Of a stretch of 64,000 nt of DNA, positions 57,168 through 64,000 are shown piece by piece. The notes under the pieces were generated by a model, which had not been told where the DNA came from, searched no databases, and saw only the letters and a program-made list of their open reading frames with translations. The stretch's first letter is position 1, and every line of letters begins with the position of its first letter. A program made the position numbers and the translations under genes. This DNA comes from Trebonia sp963773105 (GTDB lineage: Bacteria; Actinomycetota; Actinomycetes; Streptosporangiales; Streptosporangiaceae): the NCBI GenBank assembly GCA_963773105.1, contig CAVZAA010000003.1, positions 1,178,001 through 1,242,000 of the forward strand, written 5' to 3'.

Positions 57168-58331
57168 TTACCGCCTCAGGCGGGGCAGCGGGCCAGTGGG
57201 CAGCCGCGGCATCGGGCGGGTGGTCGACTGGAGCTTCGGCAGCGAGCCGGTCGACGGCCCGAAGCGGAGCACCGCGCGCTCGCTGACCAGCTGGTAGCCG
57301 AGCCGCGCGGCCCGGCGGTCCGACCTGGTTCCCTCGGCGATCATCACGACCTCCGCCGCGGCCTCGGTCGCGCTGGCCGGCACCGTGCCGGCCAGCACGG
57401 CCCGGCTGACCTCATGCGTCACCGCGGCCGCGTGCCCGCTCCGGCGGCGGTCGGGGAGGGTGTAGACCATGTTGATCCGCACCGCCCCTGCGACCGGGCG
57501 GGCGACGGCCGCCATCGCCACCGGCTGATACGCGGGCTCCGCCTGCTGCTGCACGGCGTCCCGGTGCTGCGGGCTCACCAGGTACTGCGCGGCCTCCTTG
57601 ATCCTGGAGGTGCGCTGCGGTGCCTCCCACAGCACGGCGCCACCGTAGCTGATCAGGTCATCCGCCAGGGCCGGAGGCGAGCCGATCCGCTCCGCCGCCT
57701 CGATCCCGTACGCGACGATCAGGTCGATGAGCAGCCCGCGATCGGCGGCCGTCACCAGCCGAAGGCGGCCGGCCGACCCGGCCGACCCGGGCGACTGCGG
57801 CGACGGCCAGCCGCCGGGACCGCCGTCGCCGCTCGCGCTGACGCCCGCGGCGGCGGCGCCGGCCGCCGCCGCGGCGGCGGTGAGTCGGTAGACGCGATAG
57901 TGCCGGTGCACTCGGATCGCCGCCCGCGCCCGCTGGCTCCAGGCGGCCGCGAACGCGTCCGCCGCCTCGACCGGCGCGTCGACCCCGCAGACGTGCCGCC
58001 CCAGCTTCGCCAGCGTCCCGGCCAGCGCGGCGGCCATCTCCGGGGTCCGCCCGGCGATGAGCAGCGGTACCGCCGGGTCATGGAGGAAGGCGTCGCGTGG
58101 CCCGCTGCCATCCGGCGGCTCCCACCAGCCGTACAGGACCTCGGTGGCGGACACGGCCGTACCGCCCGCCGAGCGGGGCCCCGACGGCTGCCCCACGACC
58201 TGCGTTTGCCGGCCGGACCCGACGGTGGCGACGGCCGAGAGCAGCATCGTGTTCTCGGCCGCCCGCGATCTCAGGTAGCCGCCCGCCGCCGCCGCGAACC
58301 GGTCAGGGTCAGAGGTGGTGCACCAGCCCAT
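57168..58331 (-). CDS. GNAT-like protein with N-terminal accessory domain
   Basis: 387 residues. A long N-terminal half (AGRTPEMAAALAGTLAKLGRHVCGVDAPVEAADAFAAAW) is followed by A/G/P-rich spacers, then a C-terminal GNAT-like fold (INMVYTLPDRRRSGHAAAVTHEVSRAVLAG, RSDRRAARLGYQLVSE). The acetyl-CoA loop is degenerate (RRSGHAA), so activity is doubtful. It resembles the next gene in architecture and is probably a diverged tandem copy. Function unknown. Confidence 0.8.
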   Translation of the reverse strand: MGWCTTSDPDRFAAAAGGYLRSRAAENTMLLSAVATVGSGRQTQVVGQPSGPRSAGGTAVSATEVLYGWWEPPDGSGPRDAFLHDPAVPLLIAGRTPEMAAALAGTLAKLGRHVCGVDAPVEAADAFAAAWSQRARAAIRVHRHYRVYRLTAAAAAAGAAAAGVSASGDGGPGGWPSPQSPGSAGSAGRLRLVTAADRGLLIDLIVAYGIEAAERIGSPPALADDLISYGGAVLWEAPQRTSRIKEAAQYLVSPQHRDAVQQQAEPAYQPVAMAAVARPVAGAVRINMVYTLPDRRRSGHAAAVTHEVSRAVLAGTVPASATEAAAEVVMIAEGTRSDRRAARLGYQLVSERAVLRFGPSTGSLPKLQSTTRPMPRLPTGPLPRLRR

Positions 58332-58509
58332 GGAGTCATGCTTCCCAACGTGCGCTCATGCCGGGACCAACCCGGTTCTCCGGTGCCTGGCGGTGTCTGG
58401 CAGTAGGGGCAAGGGGTCGCGGTATGTCACGGAAAAGCGTCCCGGCAAGTAACATAATGCCTTCAAGTATGCCGCCCGGGCGGGGGAACGCAAGATTACC
58501 GATCGGTAG

Positions 58510-59397
58510 CTAATCGGCCGAAAACGCCAGCACCACTCGGTCTTCGACCGGCCGGTAGCCGATCCGCTGGTAGATCGAATTGGACACCGGATTGGCCAGG
58601 TCGGTGTAGAGGAGGACCTCCTCGGCCCCCGCCTCGAGCAGGCGCCGCGAGAGCGCCGCGGTCGCCGCGCTGGCGTAGCCGTGGCCCCGCCGCTCCGGCG
58701 GCGTGTAGACCGGACCGATCCGGACCATGCCCGCGACCTGCACGGTGTTGCAGGCGATGGCGGCCGGCCGGCCCGCCGCCTCCCAGACCGTGACCCCGTC
58801 ATGGCTGATCTTCTCGCGCGCGGCGGCGGTCTGGTCTTCGCCCCGGCCCATGTCGTCGACCTCGTCCATGAAGGCGGCGAACCAGTCCGCCGTCAGCGCC
58901 AGGTCGGAGCCTGAGGCGATCCTGGCCGCCCCGTCCGGCGCCGGGTTCGGCCAGACGAGCTCCCCGAGCCGGTAGAGCCGCTGGCGGCGGTAGACGTCGA
59001 CCCGGCCGACCGGGTTCGCCGCCCGCCAGCCGTCGGCGAACGCCTCCGCCACCTCGGGGTGGCCGTTCACCCCGCCCAGCGGCCGGGCGGCCAGCGTCAC
59101 CGCCGCCAGTTCGGCCGCGGCTTCAAGGGCGACCGGGGCGAGCACCACGGGAAAGGGCGGCGTGTGCATGAACGCCCCCGCCACCGCGCCCGCCGGGTCG
59201 GACCACCAGCCAAGCAGCGGCCGGGCGGCTGAGTCGGCTGTGTCGGCCGATCCAGCCGCGTCGGCCGCGCTCACCCGCATCGTCTCGGTTACGCTGAGGA
59301 TCACGGTGTTCCGCGCGCGCTCCCGGCGCAGGTACGGCCCCGCCGCGGCGAGGAACTCGGTCACGTCACCGGTTGTCTGCCATGCCATGGCGGTCAT
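58510..59397 (-). CDS. GNAT family N-acetyltransferase
   Basis: 295 residues. Accessory N-terminal half similar to the preceding gene (FLAAAGPYLRRERARNTVIL against YLRSRAAENTMLL), then a GNAT domain with a good acetyl-CoA loop, TPPERRGHGYASAATAAL, and the C-terminal SIYQRIGYRPVEDRVVLAF. Substrate unknown. A 178-base gap separates the paralogues. Divergent from the GntR gene; an ATG three codons in is an alternative start. Confidence 0.9.
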   Translation of the reverse strand: MTAMAWQTTGDVTEFLAAAGPYLRRERARNTVILSVTETMRVSAADAAGSADTADSAARPLLGWWSDPAGAVAGAFMHTPPFPVVLAPVALEAAAELAAVTLAARPLGGVNGHPEVAEAFADGWRAANPVGRVDVYRRQRLYRLGELVWPNPAPDGAARIASGSDLALTADWFAAFMDEVDDMGRGEDQTAAAREKISHDGVTVWEAAGRPAAIACNTVQVAGMVRIGPVYTPPERRGHGYASAATAALSRRLLEAGAEEVLLYTDLANPVSNSIYQRIGYRPVEDRVVLAFSAD

Positions 59398-59441
59398 GCT
59401 CCCACGCGGGCTATGGCGCGGACACCTGAATTATCCCCGGT

Positions 59442-59480
59442 AGATTGTCAACAATCACGAAGACAGATTGTTGACAATCT
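59442..59480. promoter_or_regulatory. Paired GntR-type operators
   Basis: Two 14-base sites, GATTGTCAACAATC and GATTGTTGACAATC, are exact inverted copies about one centre. Each is near-palindromic with the core ATTGT-nn-ACAAT, a pattern like that of FadR/VanR-type GntR regulators. They lie 27-65 bases before the GntR ATG and in the divergent promoter of the GNAT gene, so autoregulation is likely. Confidence 0.82.
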
Positions 59481-59506
59481 GGTCCGACATACGTAGCGTT
59501 CGGGGC

Positions 59507-60271
59507 ATGCCAGCAGCTACGCCCGGTGGCCCGCGGGCCGGGGAGGCCGCGCGGACCCACGCCTTCGCCGCCATCCGGCAGGCGATCCTCAACGGCGATC
59601 TCGCCCCCGGCCGGCGGCTGGTCGAGGAGGACCTCGCGAGCGCGCTCGGGGTCACCAGGCAGTCGCTGCGCGCGGCGCTGCTCGATCTCACCGCCGAAGG
59701 GCTGGTCGAGCGGGTACCCAACCGAGGCGCACGCGTTCGCGTGGTCACCGCGGAAGAGGCGGTGGCGATCACCGAGTGCCGGATGGCGCTGGAGGCGCTG
59801 TGCGCGGTCAAGGCGGCCCAGCGGATCACTGACGCCGAGGCCGCGCAGCTACGCGAGCTCGGGGAGAACCTCAAGCGCGCGGTCGCCGACGGCAACCCGC
59901 TCAGGTACTCCGAGCTCAATCGGGAACTGCACCGCCGGGTCGGCGCGATCTCCGGTCAGCAGGTCGCCATCGGCCTCCTCGACCGGCTGCACGGCCAGCT
60001 GGTGCGGCACCAGTTCCAGCTCGCGCTCCGCCCTGGCCGCCCCGAGGTCTCGCTGGCCGAGCACCTGGCCATCCTGGAGGCGGTGGCTGACCGCCGGCCG
60101 CACGACGCCAACCTCGCCGTCCGCGCCCACCTGGCCAGCGTCATTGAGGCGCTGCAGGCCAGCGACCAGCCGGACCGGCAAGCCGGGCTCACCGCAGATC
60201 ATGAAATATCCCGTTATGTCGAGGCGCGACCGCAGCCCGACGGCACGGCAAAGCGCCAGACCACCGAGTAA
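59507..60271 (+). CDS. GntR family (FadR/FCD subfamily) transcriptional regulator
   Basis: 254 residues. Start at ATG after CGGGG; an upstream TTG would fall within the operator. N-terminal winged helix (AAIRQAILNGDLAPGRRLVEEDLASALGVTRQSLRAALLDLTAEGLVERVPNRGARVR), then an all-helical ligand domain with ECRMALEALC, the metal-binding type residues in ELNRELHRRVG and SLAEHLAILEAV. It probably senses an organic acid and controls the two following genes, 15 bases downstream. Confidence 0.94.
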   Translation: MPAATPGGPRAGEAARTHAFAAIRQAILNGDLAPGRRLVEEDLASALGVTRQSLRAALLDLTAEGLVERVPNRGARVRVVTAEEAVAITECRMALEALCAVKAAQRITDAEAAQLRELGENLKRAVADGNPLRYSELNRELHRRVGAISGQQVAIGLLDRLHGQLVRHQFQLALRPGRPEVSLAEHLAILEAVADRRPHDANLAVRAHLASVIEALQASDQPDRQAGLTADHEISRYVEARPQPDGTAKRQTTE

Positions 60272-60286
60272 GGGAAACAGCCGCCC

Positions 60287-60994
60287 ATGCTGAACGTCAT
60301 CGTCACCGACCCGCCCCGGGCCGATCTTCAAGCGGTCGACGCGCTCGCCTCCTTCGGCGTCGCCACCGTCCACGAGGCGATCGGCCGTGACGGCTACCTC
60401 GGGCCCGCCATCCGGCCGAACCAGCAGGGCGCCAGGATCGCGGGCATCGCGCTCACCGTGGTCTGCTGGCCGGGCGACAACCTGATGATCCACGCCGCCG
60501 TCGAGCAGGCCCGGCCAGGCGACATCATCGTGATCACCACCACGTCACCCTCCTCCGACGGCGCGTTCGGCGAGCTGCTCGCCACCTCGCTCGCCGCCCG
60601 CGGCGTCCGCGGCCTGGTCATGGGGGCCGGGCTGCGGGACACGCAGGAACTGCGGGACATGGGCTTCCCCGCCTGGACCGCGCACGTCTCCGCCCAGGGC
60701 ACCGTCAAGGAGACCCCCGGCGCGGTCAACGTCCCGGTCACCCTGGGCGGCCAGACGATCCGGCCCGGAGACGCGATCGTGGCCGACGACGACGGCGTCT
60801 GCGTGGTCCCCCGCCTGCAGGTGGCGGCGGCGGTCACCGCGTCCGCCGCCCGCGTCGCCAAGGAGGACGCGAACCGCGCGGAGCTGGCCAACGGGGTGCT
60901 CGGCCTCGACCTGTACGACCTCCGCCCCAAGCTGGCCAAGGTCGAGTACATCTCCTACGCCGAATACGCCGAGCGGGCGGGCGAGGGAGTCTAG
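60287..60994 (+). CDS. RraA family aldolase (4-carboxy-4-hydroxy-2-oxoadipate aldolase / oxaloacetate decarboxylase type)
   Basis: 235 residues. Signature elements are TVHEAIGRDGYLGPAIRP, the metal/substrate motif GELLATSLAARGVRGLVMGAGLRD, and PGDAIVADDDGVCVVP. Members cleave 4-carboxy-4-hydroxy-2-oxoadipate to pyruvate and oxaloacetate (LigK/ProA/GalC). The neighbour tautomerase supports that over the RNase E inhibitor role of RraA. Class II, divalent metal-dependent. Confidence 0.9.
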   Translation: MLNVIVTDPPRADLQAVDALASFGVATVHEAIGRDGYLGPAIRPNQQGARIAGIALTVVCWPGDNLMIHAAVEQARPGDIIVITTTSPSSDGAFGELLATSLAARGVRGLVMGAGLRDTQELRDMGFPAWTAHVSAQGTVKETPGAVNVPVTLGGQTIRPGDAIVADDDGVCVVPRLQVAAAVTASAARVAKEDANRAELANGVLGLDLYDLRPKLAKVEYISYAEYAERAGEGV

Positions 60995-60996
60995 GA

Positions 60997-62052
60997 ATGG
61001 ACGGCATCCGGGCCATGCAGATGCGCGGCGGTACGTCCAAGGGGCTGTACTTCCTCGCCGCGGACCTGCCCGCCGACCCGGCCGAGCGCGACGACCTGCT
61101 GCTGCGGGTCATGGGGTCGCCCGACCCGACCCAGATCGACGGGGTCGGCGGGGCACACCCGCTGACCTCCAAGGTCGCGGTGGTGTCGCCCTCGACGGCG
61201 GAGGGCATCGACGTCGACTACCTGTTCCTTCAGGTGATGGTCGACCAGCCGGTCGTCACCGACAAGCAGAACTGCGGGAACATCCTGGCCGGGGTCGGCC
61301 CGTTCGCGCTCGAGCGCGGTCTGGTGCCGGCCGGCGGCGACCAGACCAGGGTGCGCATCCGGATGGTGAACAGCGACGGGATCGTCACCGCGACGTTCCC
61401 CAGCCCGGGTGGCCGGCCGCGCTACGACGGGCCGACCGCGATCGACGGGGTACCGGGCACGGCGGCGGCGATCGTCCTCGACTTCGAAGACTCGGGGGCC
61501 GGCGCGAGCGTGTTCCCGACCGGCAGCGTCACCGACACGTTCGGCGGCATCCCGGTGACCTGCGTGGACAACGGGATGCCGGTCGTCGTGGCGGCCGCCG
61601 CCAGCTTCGGCCGAACCGGGCGGGAGTCGGTCGTCGAACTGGAGGCCGATCCGGAGCTGAACCGGCGGATCCAGGAACTGCGGCTGGCGGCGGGCAAGGC
61701 GATGGGCCTGGGCGACGTCAGCGCCACCACCGTTCCGAAGGTCTCGCTGGTGGCGCCGCCGGCCCACGGCGGGACGATCTCCACCCGCACGTTCATCCCG
61801 GTCCGGGTGCACCAGTCGATCGGGGTGCTCGGCGCGGTCAGCGTCGGCACCGCGATCCTGGTCCCCGGCGCGGTCGGCAGCGACCTGGCCGTCCTCACCC
61901 CGGGCAGCCCGCGGCTGGCGATCGAGCACCCGAGCGGCGCCCTCGGCGTCGAGGTCGAGCTCGACGCGGGCACGACGCCGCCGACGGTGATCCGCTCCGG
62001 CGTGGTCCGCACGGCGCGCAAGCTCTTCGACGGCACCGTCTTCCCGCGCTAG
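60997..62052 (+). CDS. 4-Oxalomesaconate tautomerase-like PrpF family protein
   Basis: 351 residues, ATG after GAGGGAG of the preceding gene, 2-base gap. MQMRGGTSKGLYFLAADLP, DGVGGAHPLTSKVAVVSPS and KQNCGNILAGVGPFAL (candidate catalytic Cys) are the family hallmarks of the isomerase fold. GalD/LigU converts keto and enol forms of 4-oxalomesaconate in gallate and protocatechuate 4,5-cleavage. The hydratase (LigJ/GalB) and ring-cleaving dioxygenase are not within the window, so the pathway role is inferred. Confidence 0.88.
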   Translation: MDGIRAMQMRGGTSKGLYFLAADLPADPAERDDLLLRVMGSPDPTQIDGVGGAHPLTSKVAVVSPSTAEGIDVDYLFLQVMVDQPVVTDKQNCGNILAGVGPFALERGLVPAGGDQTRVRIRMVNSDGIVTATFPSPGGRPRYDGPTAIDGVPGTAAAIVLDFEDSGAGASVFPTGSVTDTFGGIPVTCVDNGMPVVVAAAASFGRTGRESVVELEADPELNRRIQELRLAAGKAMGLGDVSATTVPKVSLVAPPAHGGTISTRTFIPVRVHQSIGVLGAVSVGTAILVPGAVGSDLAVLTPGSPRLAIEHPSGALGVEVELDAGTTPPTVIRSGVVRTARKLFDGTVFPR

Positions 62053-62080
62053 CCGGTCGTCCTCCCGCGCTAGCCGGTCG
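62042..62080. repeat. 18-bp direct repeat at the 3' end of the tautomerase gene
   Basis: Two exact copies of TCCCGCGCTAGCCGGTCG, 21 bases apart. The first covers the tautomerase stop codon. It looks like a recent slippage duplication. Confidence 0.8.
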
Positions 62081-62099
62081 CGGGCTGCCCGGTGAGCGG

Positions 62100-62882
62100 T
62101 TACTCGTCCGTGGGGGTCGAGATGAGGCTGAAGACGGCGCCCTCGGCGTCGGCCACGACCGCCATCCGGCCGTAGGGGCTGTCGGCGGCGGGGCGGATCA
62201 CCCGGCCGCCGTTGGCGGTCGCGGTGCTGACGGCCTTGTCGGTGTCCGAGGTGCCGAAGTACACCGACCAGGCTGCCGGGTGGTCCTCGGCCTGTCCGGG
62301 CGGGTACGCGCCGACGCCGCCGACGACCTGCTGGCCGTTGATGAGCATGGTGGCGTAGCTGAACCCGTCGCTGGACATGTCGCCGTACTCGTAGCCGAAG
62401 ACGGCCGCGTAAAACGCCTTCGCCCCCTCGAAGTCACGGCTCATGTGCTCGCTCCAGGTGAACGCGCCGGGCACGTTGGCGACCTCGGTGCCGGTGTGCT
62501 TCCTGCCCTGCCAGACGCCGAAGACCGCCCCGCTGACGTCGGCGGCGATCACCAGGCGGCCCTGCTCCATGACGTCCATCGGGGCGCTGAGGATCTGCCC
62601 GCCGGCGCTGGCGATCCTGGCCGCGGTCGCGTCCGCGTCGGCCGACGCGAAGTAAGTGGTCCAGCTGGACGGCGTCCCTGGCGGGCCCATGACCGGGCCG
62701 ATGCCGGCGACGTTCCTGCCGCCGAGCTTGGCGATCGAGTAGCCGCCCATCTCGGGTCCGCCCTGCTCCACGTCCCAGCCGAACTGGCGCGAGTAGAAGT
62801 CGATCGCCTTCGGGATGTCGCTGGTGCCCAGGTCGACCCAGCTGGGGGTCCCGTCGGGCCAAGGGGTGTCACGGGTAACCAC
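62100..62882 (-). CDS. VOC family protein with two glyoxalase-like domains (CFP-30B type)
   Basis: 260 residues. GTG start preceded by GGAGGTG at 6 bases, opening VVTRDTPWPDGTPSWVDLGTSDIPKAIDFYSRQFGWDV. Two repeats of the beta-alpha VOC module are seen (FYSRQFGWDVEQ and FYAAVFGYEYGD; GRVIRPAADSPYGRMAVVADAEGAVF at the end). Members bind metal and act on diverse substrates; some are listed as secreted antigens or bleomycin-resistance-like. Function unknown. Convergent with the tautomerase. Confidence 0.9.
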   Translation of the reverse strand: MVTRDTPWPDGTPSWVDLGTSDIPKAIDFYSRQFGWDVEQGGPEMGGYSIAKLGGRNVAGIGPVMGPPGTPSSWTTYFASADADATAARIASAGGQILSAPMDVMEQGRLVIAADVSGAVFGVWQGRKHTGTEVANVPGAFTWSEHMSRDFEGAKAFYAAVFGYEYGDMSSDGFSYATMLINGQQVVGGVGAYPPGQAEDHPAAWSVYFGTSDTDKAVSTATANGGRVIRPAADSPYGRMAVVADAEGAVFSLISTPTDE

Positions 62883-63009
62883 TCTTGTCACCTCCGTGTT
62901 GGTGGCAGCACGCTCCGTTGCGGGCCACGCTACCGCAGACGGTAACACCTGTGCATCAGGCACTCCAAGGATCTGCGCCGGAGCCGGATGCTCTTACAAT
63001 GGGGCGATC

Positions 63010-63372
63010 ATGAGCGATCCGGCCCCTAGCTACAGCAAGACCCGCCTCGGCGCTGACCAGGCGGCGGGCGCGATCTCACTCACGCCGCGCGGCAGGCGGA
63101 TCGTGTACCTGGTGGTCGCCGTCCTGGTGGCGGCGGGCGTCGCGATCGGCGTGTGGAGCGCCGTCAGCCACGACCAGTACGGCCCCTCGGGGAACGGCTG
63201 TGTGACCCTGACCTTCGCCAGTTCGACCGGCGGTTCGACCAGCCACTACTGCGGGGCGGCGGCGAAGTCGTTCTGCAAGGCCGCCTTCGCCAACTCCGAC
63301 CGGATCTCGCTGCTCGCCCGGCCGCAGTGCGATCTCGCGGGCTGGACCAAGTCCAAGGTCGCGGCGGGCTGA
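63010..63372 (+). CDS. Small single-pass membrane protein with exported Cys-rich domain
   Basis: 120 residues, ATG start. Cytoplasmic N-terminus (SDPAPSYSKTRLGADQAAG), membrane helix about 36-57 (IVYLVVAVLVAAGVAIGVW), and a small outer domain with four Cys (GNGCVTLTF, SHYCGAAAKSFCKAAF, ARPQCDLAGW) suited to two disulfides. No family recognised; function unknown. Ends 3 bases before dtd and is likely cotranscribed. Confidence 0.8.
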   Translation: MSDPAPSYSKTRLGADQAAGAISLTPRGRRIVYLVVAVLVAAGVAIGVWSAVSHDQYGPSGNGCVTLTFASSTGGSTSHYCGAAAKSFCKAAFANSDRISLLARPQCDLAGWTKSKVAAG

Positions 63373-63375
63373 GCC

Positions 63376-63801
63376 ATGCGGGCGGTCGCACAGCGGGTGA
63401 GCGAGGCGAGCGTGTCGGTCGACGGCGCCGTCATCGGCGCGATCGACGGGCCGGGCCTGCTGGTTCTGGTCGGCGTCACCCATGACGACACCGCCGACAA
63501 GGCCAGGAAGCTGGCGGCCAAGCTCTGGGGGCTGCGGGTGCTGGAGGGCGAGAAGTCGTGCTCCGACCTGGACGCGCCGCTGCTGGTCGTGAGCCAGTTC
63601 ACGCTCTACGCCGACACCGCCAAGGGACGCCGCCCGACCTGGAACAACGCCGCCCCCGGGCCGGTCGCGGAGCCGCTGGTGGACGCGGTGGTGGCCGAGT
63701 TGCGCGCCCTCGGCGCACGGGTCGAGACCGGTAAATTCGGCGCCGACATGAAGGTCGCCCTCGTCAACGACGGGCCCATCACCATCATTCTCGAGCTCTA
63801 G
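63376..63801 (+). CDS. dtd: D-aminoacyl-tRNA deacylase
   Basis: 141 residues, full length. MRAVAQRVSEASVSVDG at the start, the SQFTLYADTAKGRRP active-site segment, and NDGPITIILEL (Gly-cis-Pro of the chiral-proofreading site) at the C-terminus. It removes D-amino acids, and glycine from tRNA-Ala. ATG start right after the small membrane protein gene. Confidence 0.97.
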   Translation: MRAVAQRVSEASVSVDGAVIGAIDGPGLLVLVGVTHDDTADKARKLAAKLWGLRVLEGEKSCSDLDAPLLVVSQFTLYADTAKGRRPTWNNAAPGPVAEPLVDAVVAELRALGARVETGKFGADMKVALVNDGPITIILEL

Positions 63802-63923
63802 CCGGCGCCCACGCGCCCCGCCCCCGCCTCGCCCGGGTCTGGCGACGGCAGCGAGTCGGACGGGCGGGGACTTATCGGCCCAATATGGGCAGGTGAGGGC
63901 AGCGGAGCGGCCATAATGTGCGG

Positions 63924-64000
63924 GTGACACCCTTGGAGCAGTTGTCCGTGGGCGACGTGGCCGCCAACCCCGTGCTGGCCGAGGTGATCCGGTCCGGGTT
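63924..64000 (+). CDS. Probable asparaginase, 5' end only
   Basis: GTG start; the first 25 residues are visible, the window ending within the gene. The segment NPVLAEVIRSG followed by the cut-off point matches the N-terminus of type II-like asparaginases common in actinobacteria, which begin PVLVEVVRSG. The call rests on this short stretch only. Confidence 0.5.
   Translation, partial: MTPLEQLSVGDVAANPVLAEVIRSG

Overview
The window is high-GC (about 70%) DNA from an actinobacterium. GTG and TTG starts are common, and third codon positions are strongly G/C. Phosphatidylinositol phosphate and phosphatidylinositol-mannoside genes, an F420-type PPOX oxidoreductase, and an actinomycete-type SAM methyltransferase (DUF574-like) all point to Actinomycetes, most likely near Streptosporangiales/Thermomonosporaceae. 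The order is inferred from gene content only. No rRNA, tRNA, CRISPR array, IS element or prophage was recognised, and no gene-free stretch exceeds 300 bases.

Layout. 0-6 kb: the 3' end of a flavin-dependent oxidoreductase, a hypothetical protein with 30-bp repeats, the three-gene transglutaminase / alpha-E / ATP-grasp cluster, and a PaiB-like protein. 6-40 kb: mostly one long minus-strand block of actinobacterial housekeeping genes in conserved order. Read right to left it runs PIP synthase - PIM acyltransferase - pimA - LemA-like - pdxS - pdxT - yebC - (Eis-like acetyltransferase and an orphan fragment) - ruvC - ruvA - ruvB - yajC - secD - secF - apt - rel - (prsW, DUF349, cyclophilin) - MBL hydrolase - hisS - aspS - (SDR) - rarA - DUF948 - DUF6167-like - alaS - ruvX - mltG - aroE. 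Genes in parentheses interrupt the series. 40-51.5 kb: accessory genes, namely an EF-G2-like GTPase, a ROK regulator divergent from a secreted GH16 glucanase, a beta-propeller lipoprotein, a HIT hydrolase, the methyltransferase, an alpha/beta hydrolase and the PPOX enzyme. 51.5-59.4 kb: tex, an archaeal-type valS and two GNAT-like paralogues. 59.4-62.1 kb: a GntR regulator with clear operator repeats controlling an aldolase (RraA/LigK-like) and a 4-oxalomesaconate tautomerase, a fragment of gallate/protocatechuate 4,5-cleavage metabolism. 62.1-64 kb: a VOC protein, a small membrane protein, dtd and the start of a probable asparaginase.

How the genes work together. Within the block there is a lipid unit (pgsA-patA-pimA for PIMs), a vitamin B6 unit (pdxS-pdxT), a Holliday junction unit (ruvCAB), a secretion unit (yajC-secD-secF) followed by apt and the stringent-response enzyme rel, and a translation/repair unit (hisS-aspS, rarA, alaS, ruvX).

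Main caution: between about 25 and 36 kb the reading frames of rel (N-terminus), secD, yajC, ruvB and pdxS are broken by roughly eleven 1-base indels. All are conserved and mostly essential genes, while genes on either side are intact. This looks like a local run of sequence errors rather than decay. Coordinates for those genes cover the whole reconstructed locus.

Nothing in the window is certainly a new system. The best candidates for follow-up are the ATP-grasp/alpha-E/transglutaminase trio, the hypothetical protein with a conserved basic N-terminal motif and repeat hinge, the near-identical carbohydrate-binding domain duplication in the GH16 protein, the archaeal-type valS, and several large intergenic inverted repeats.
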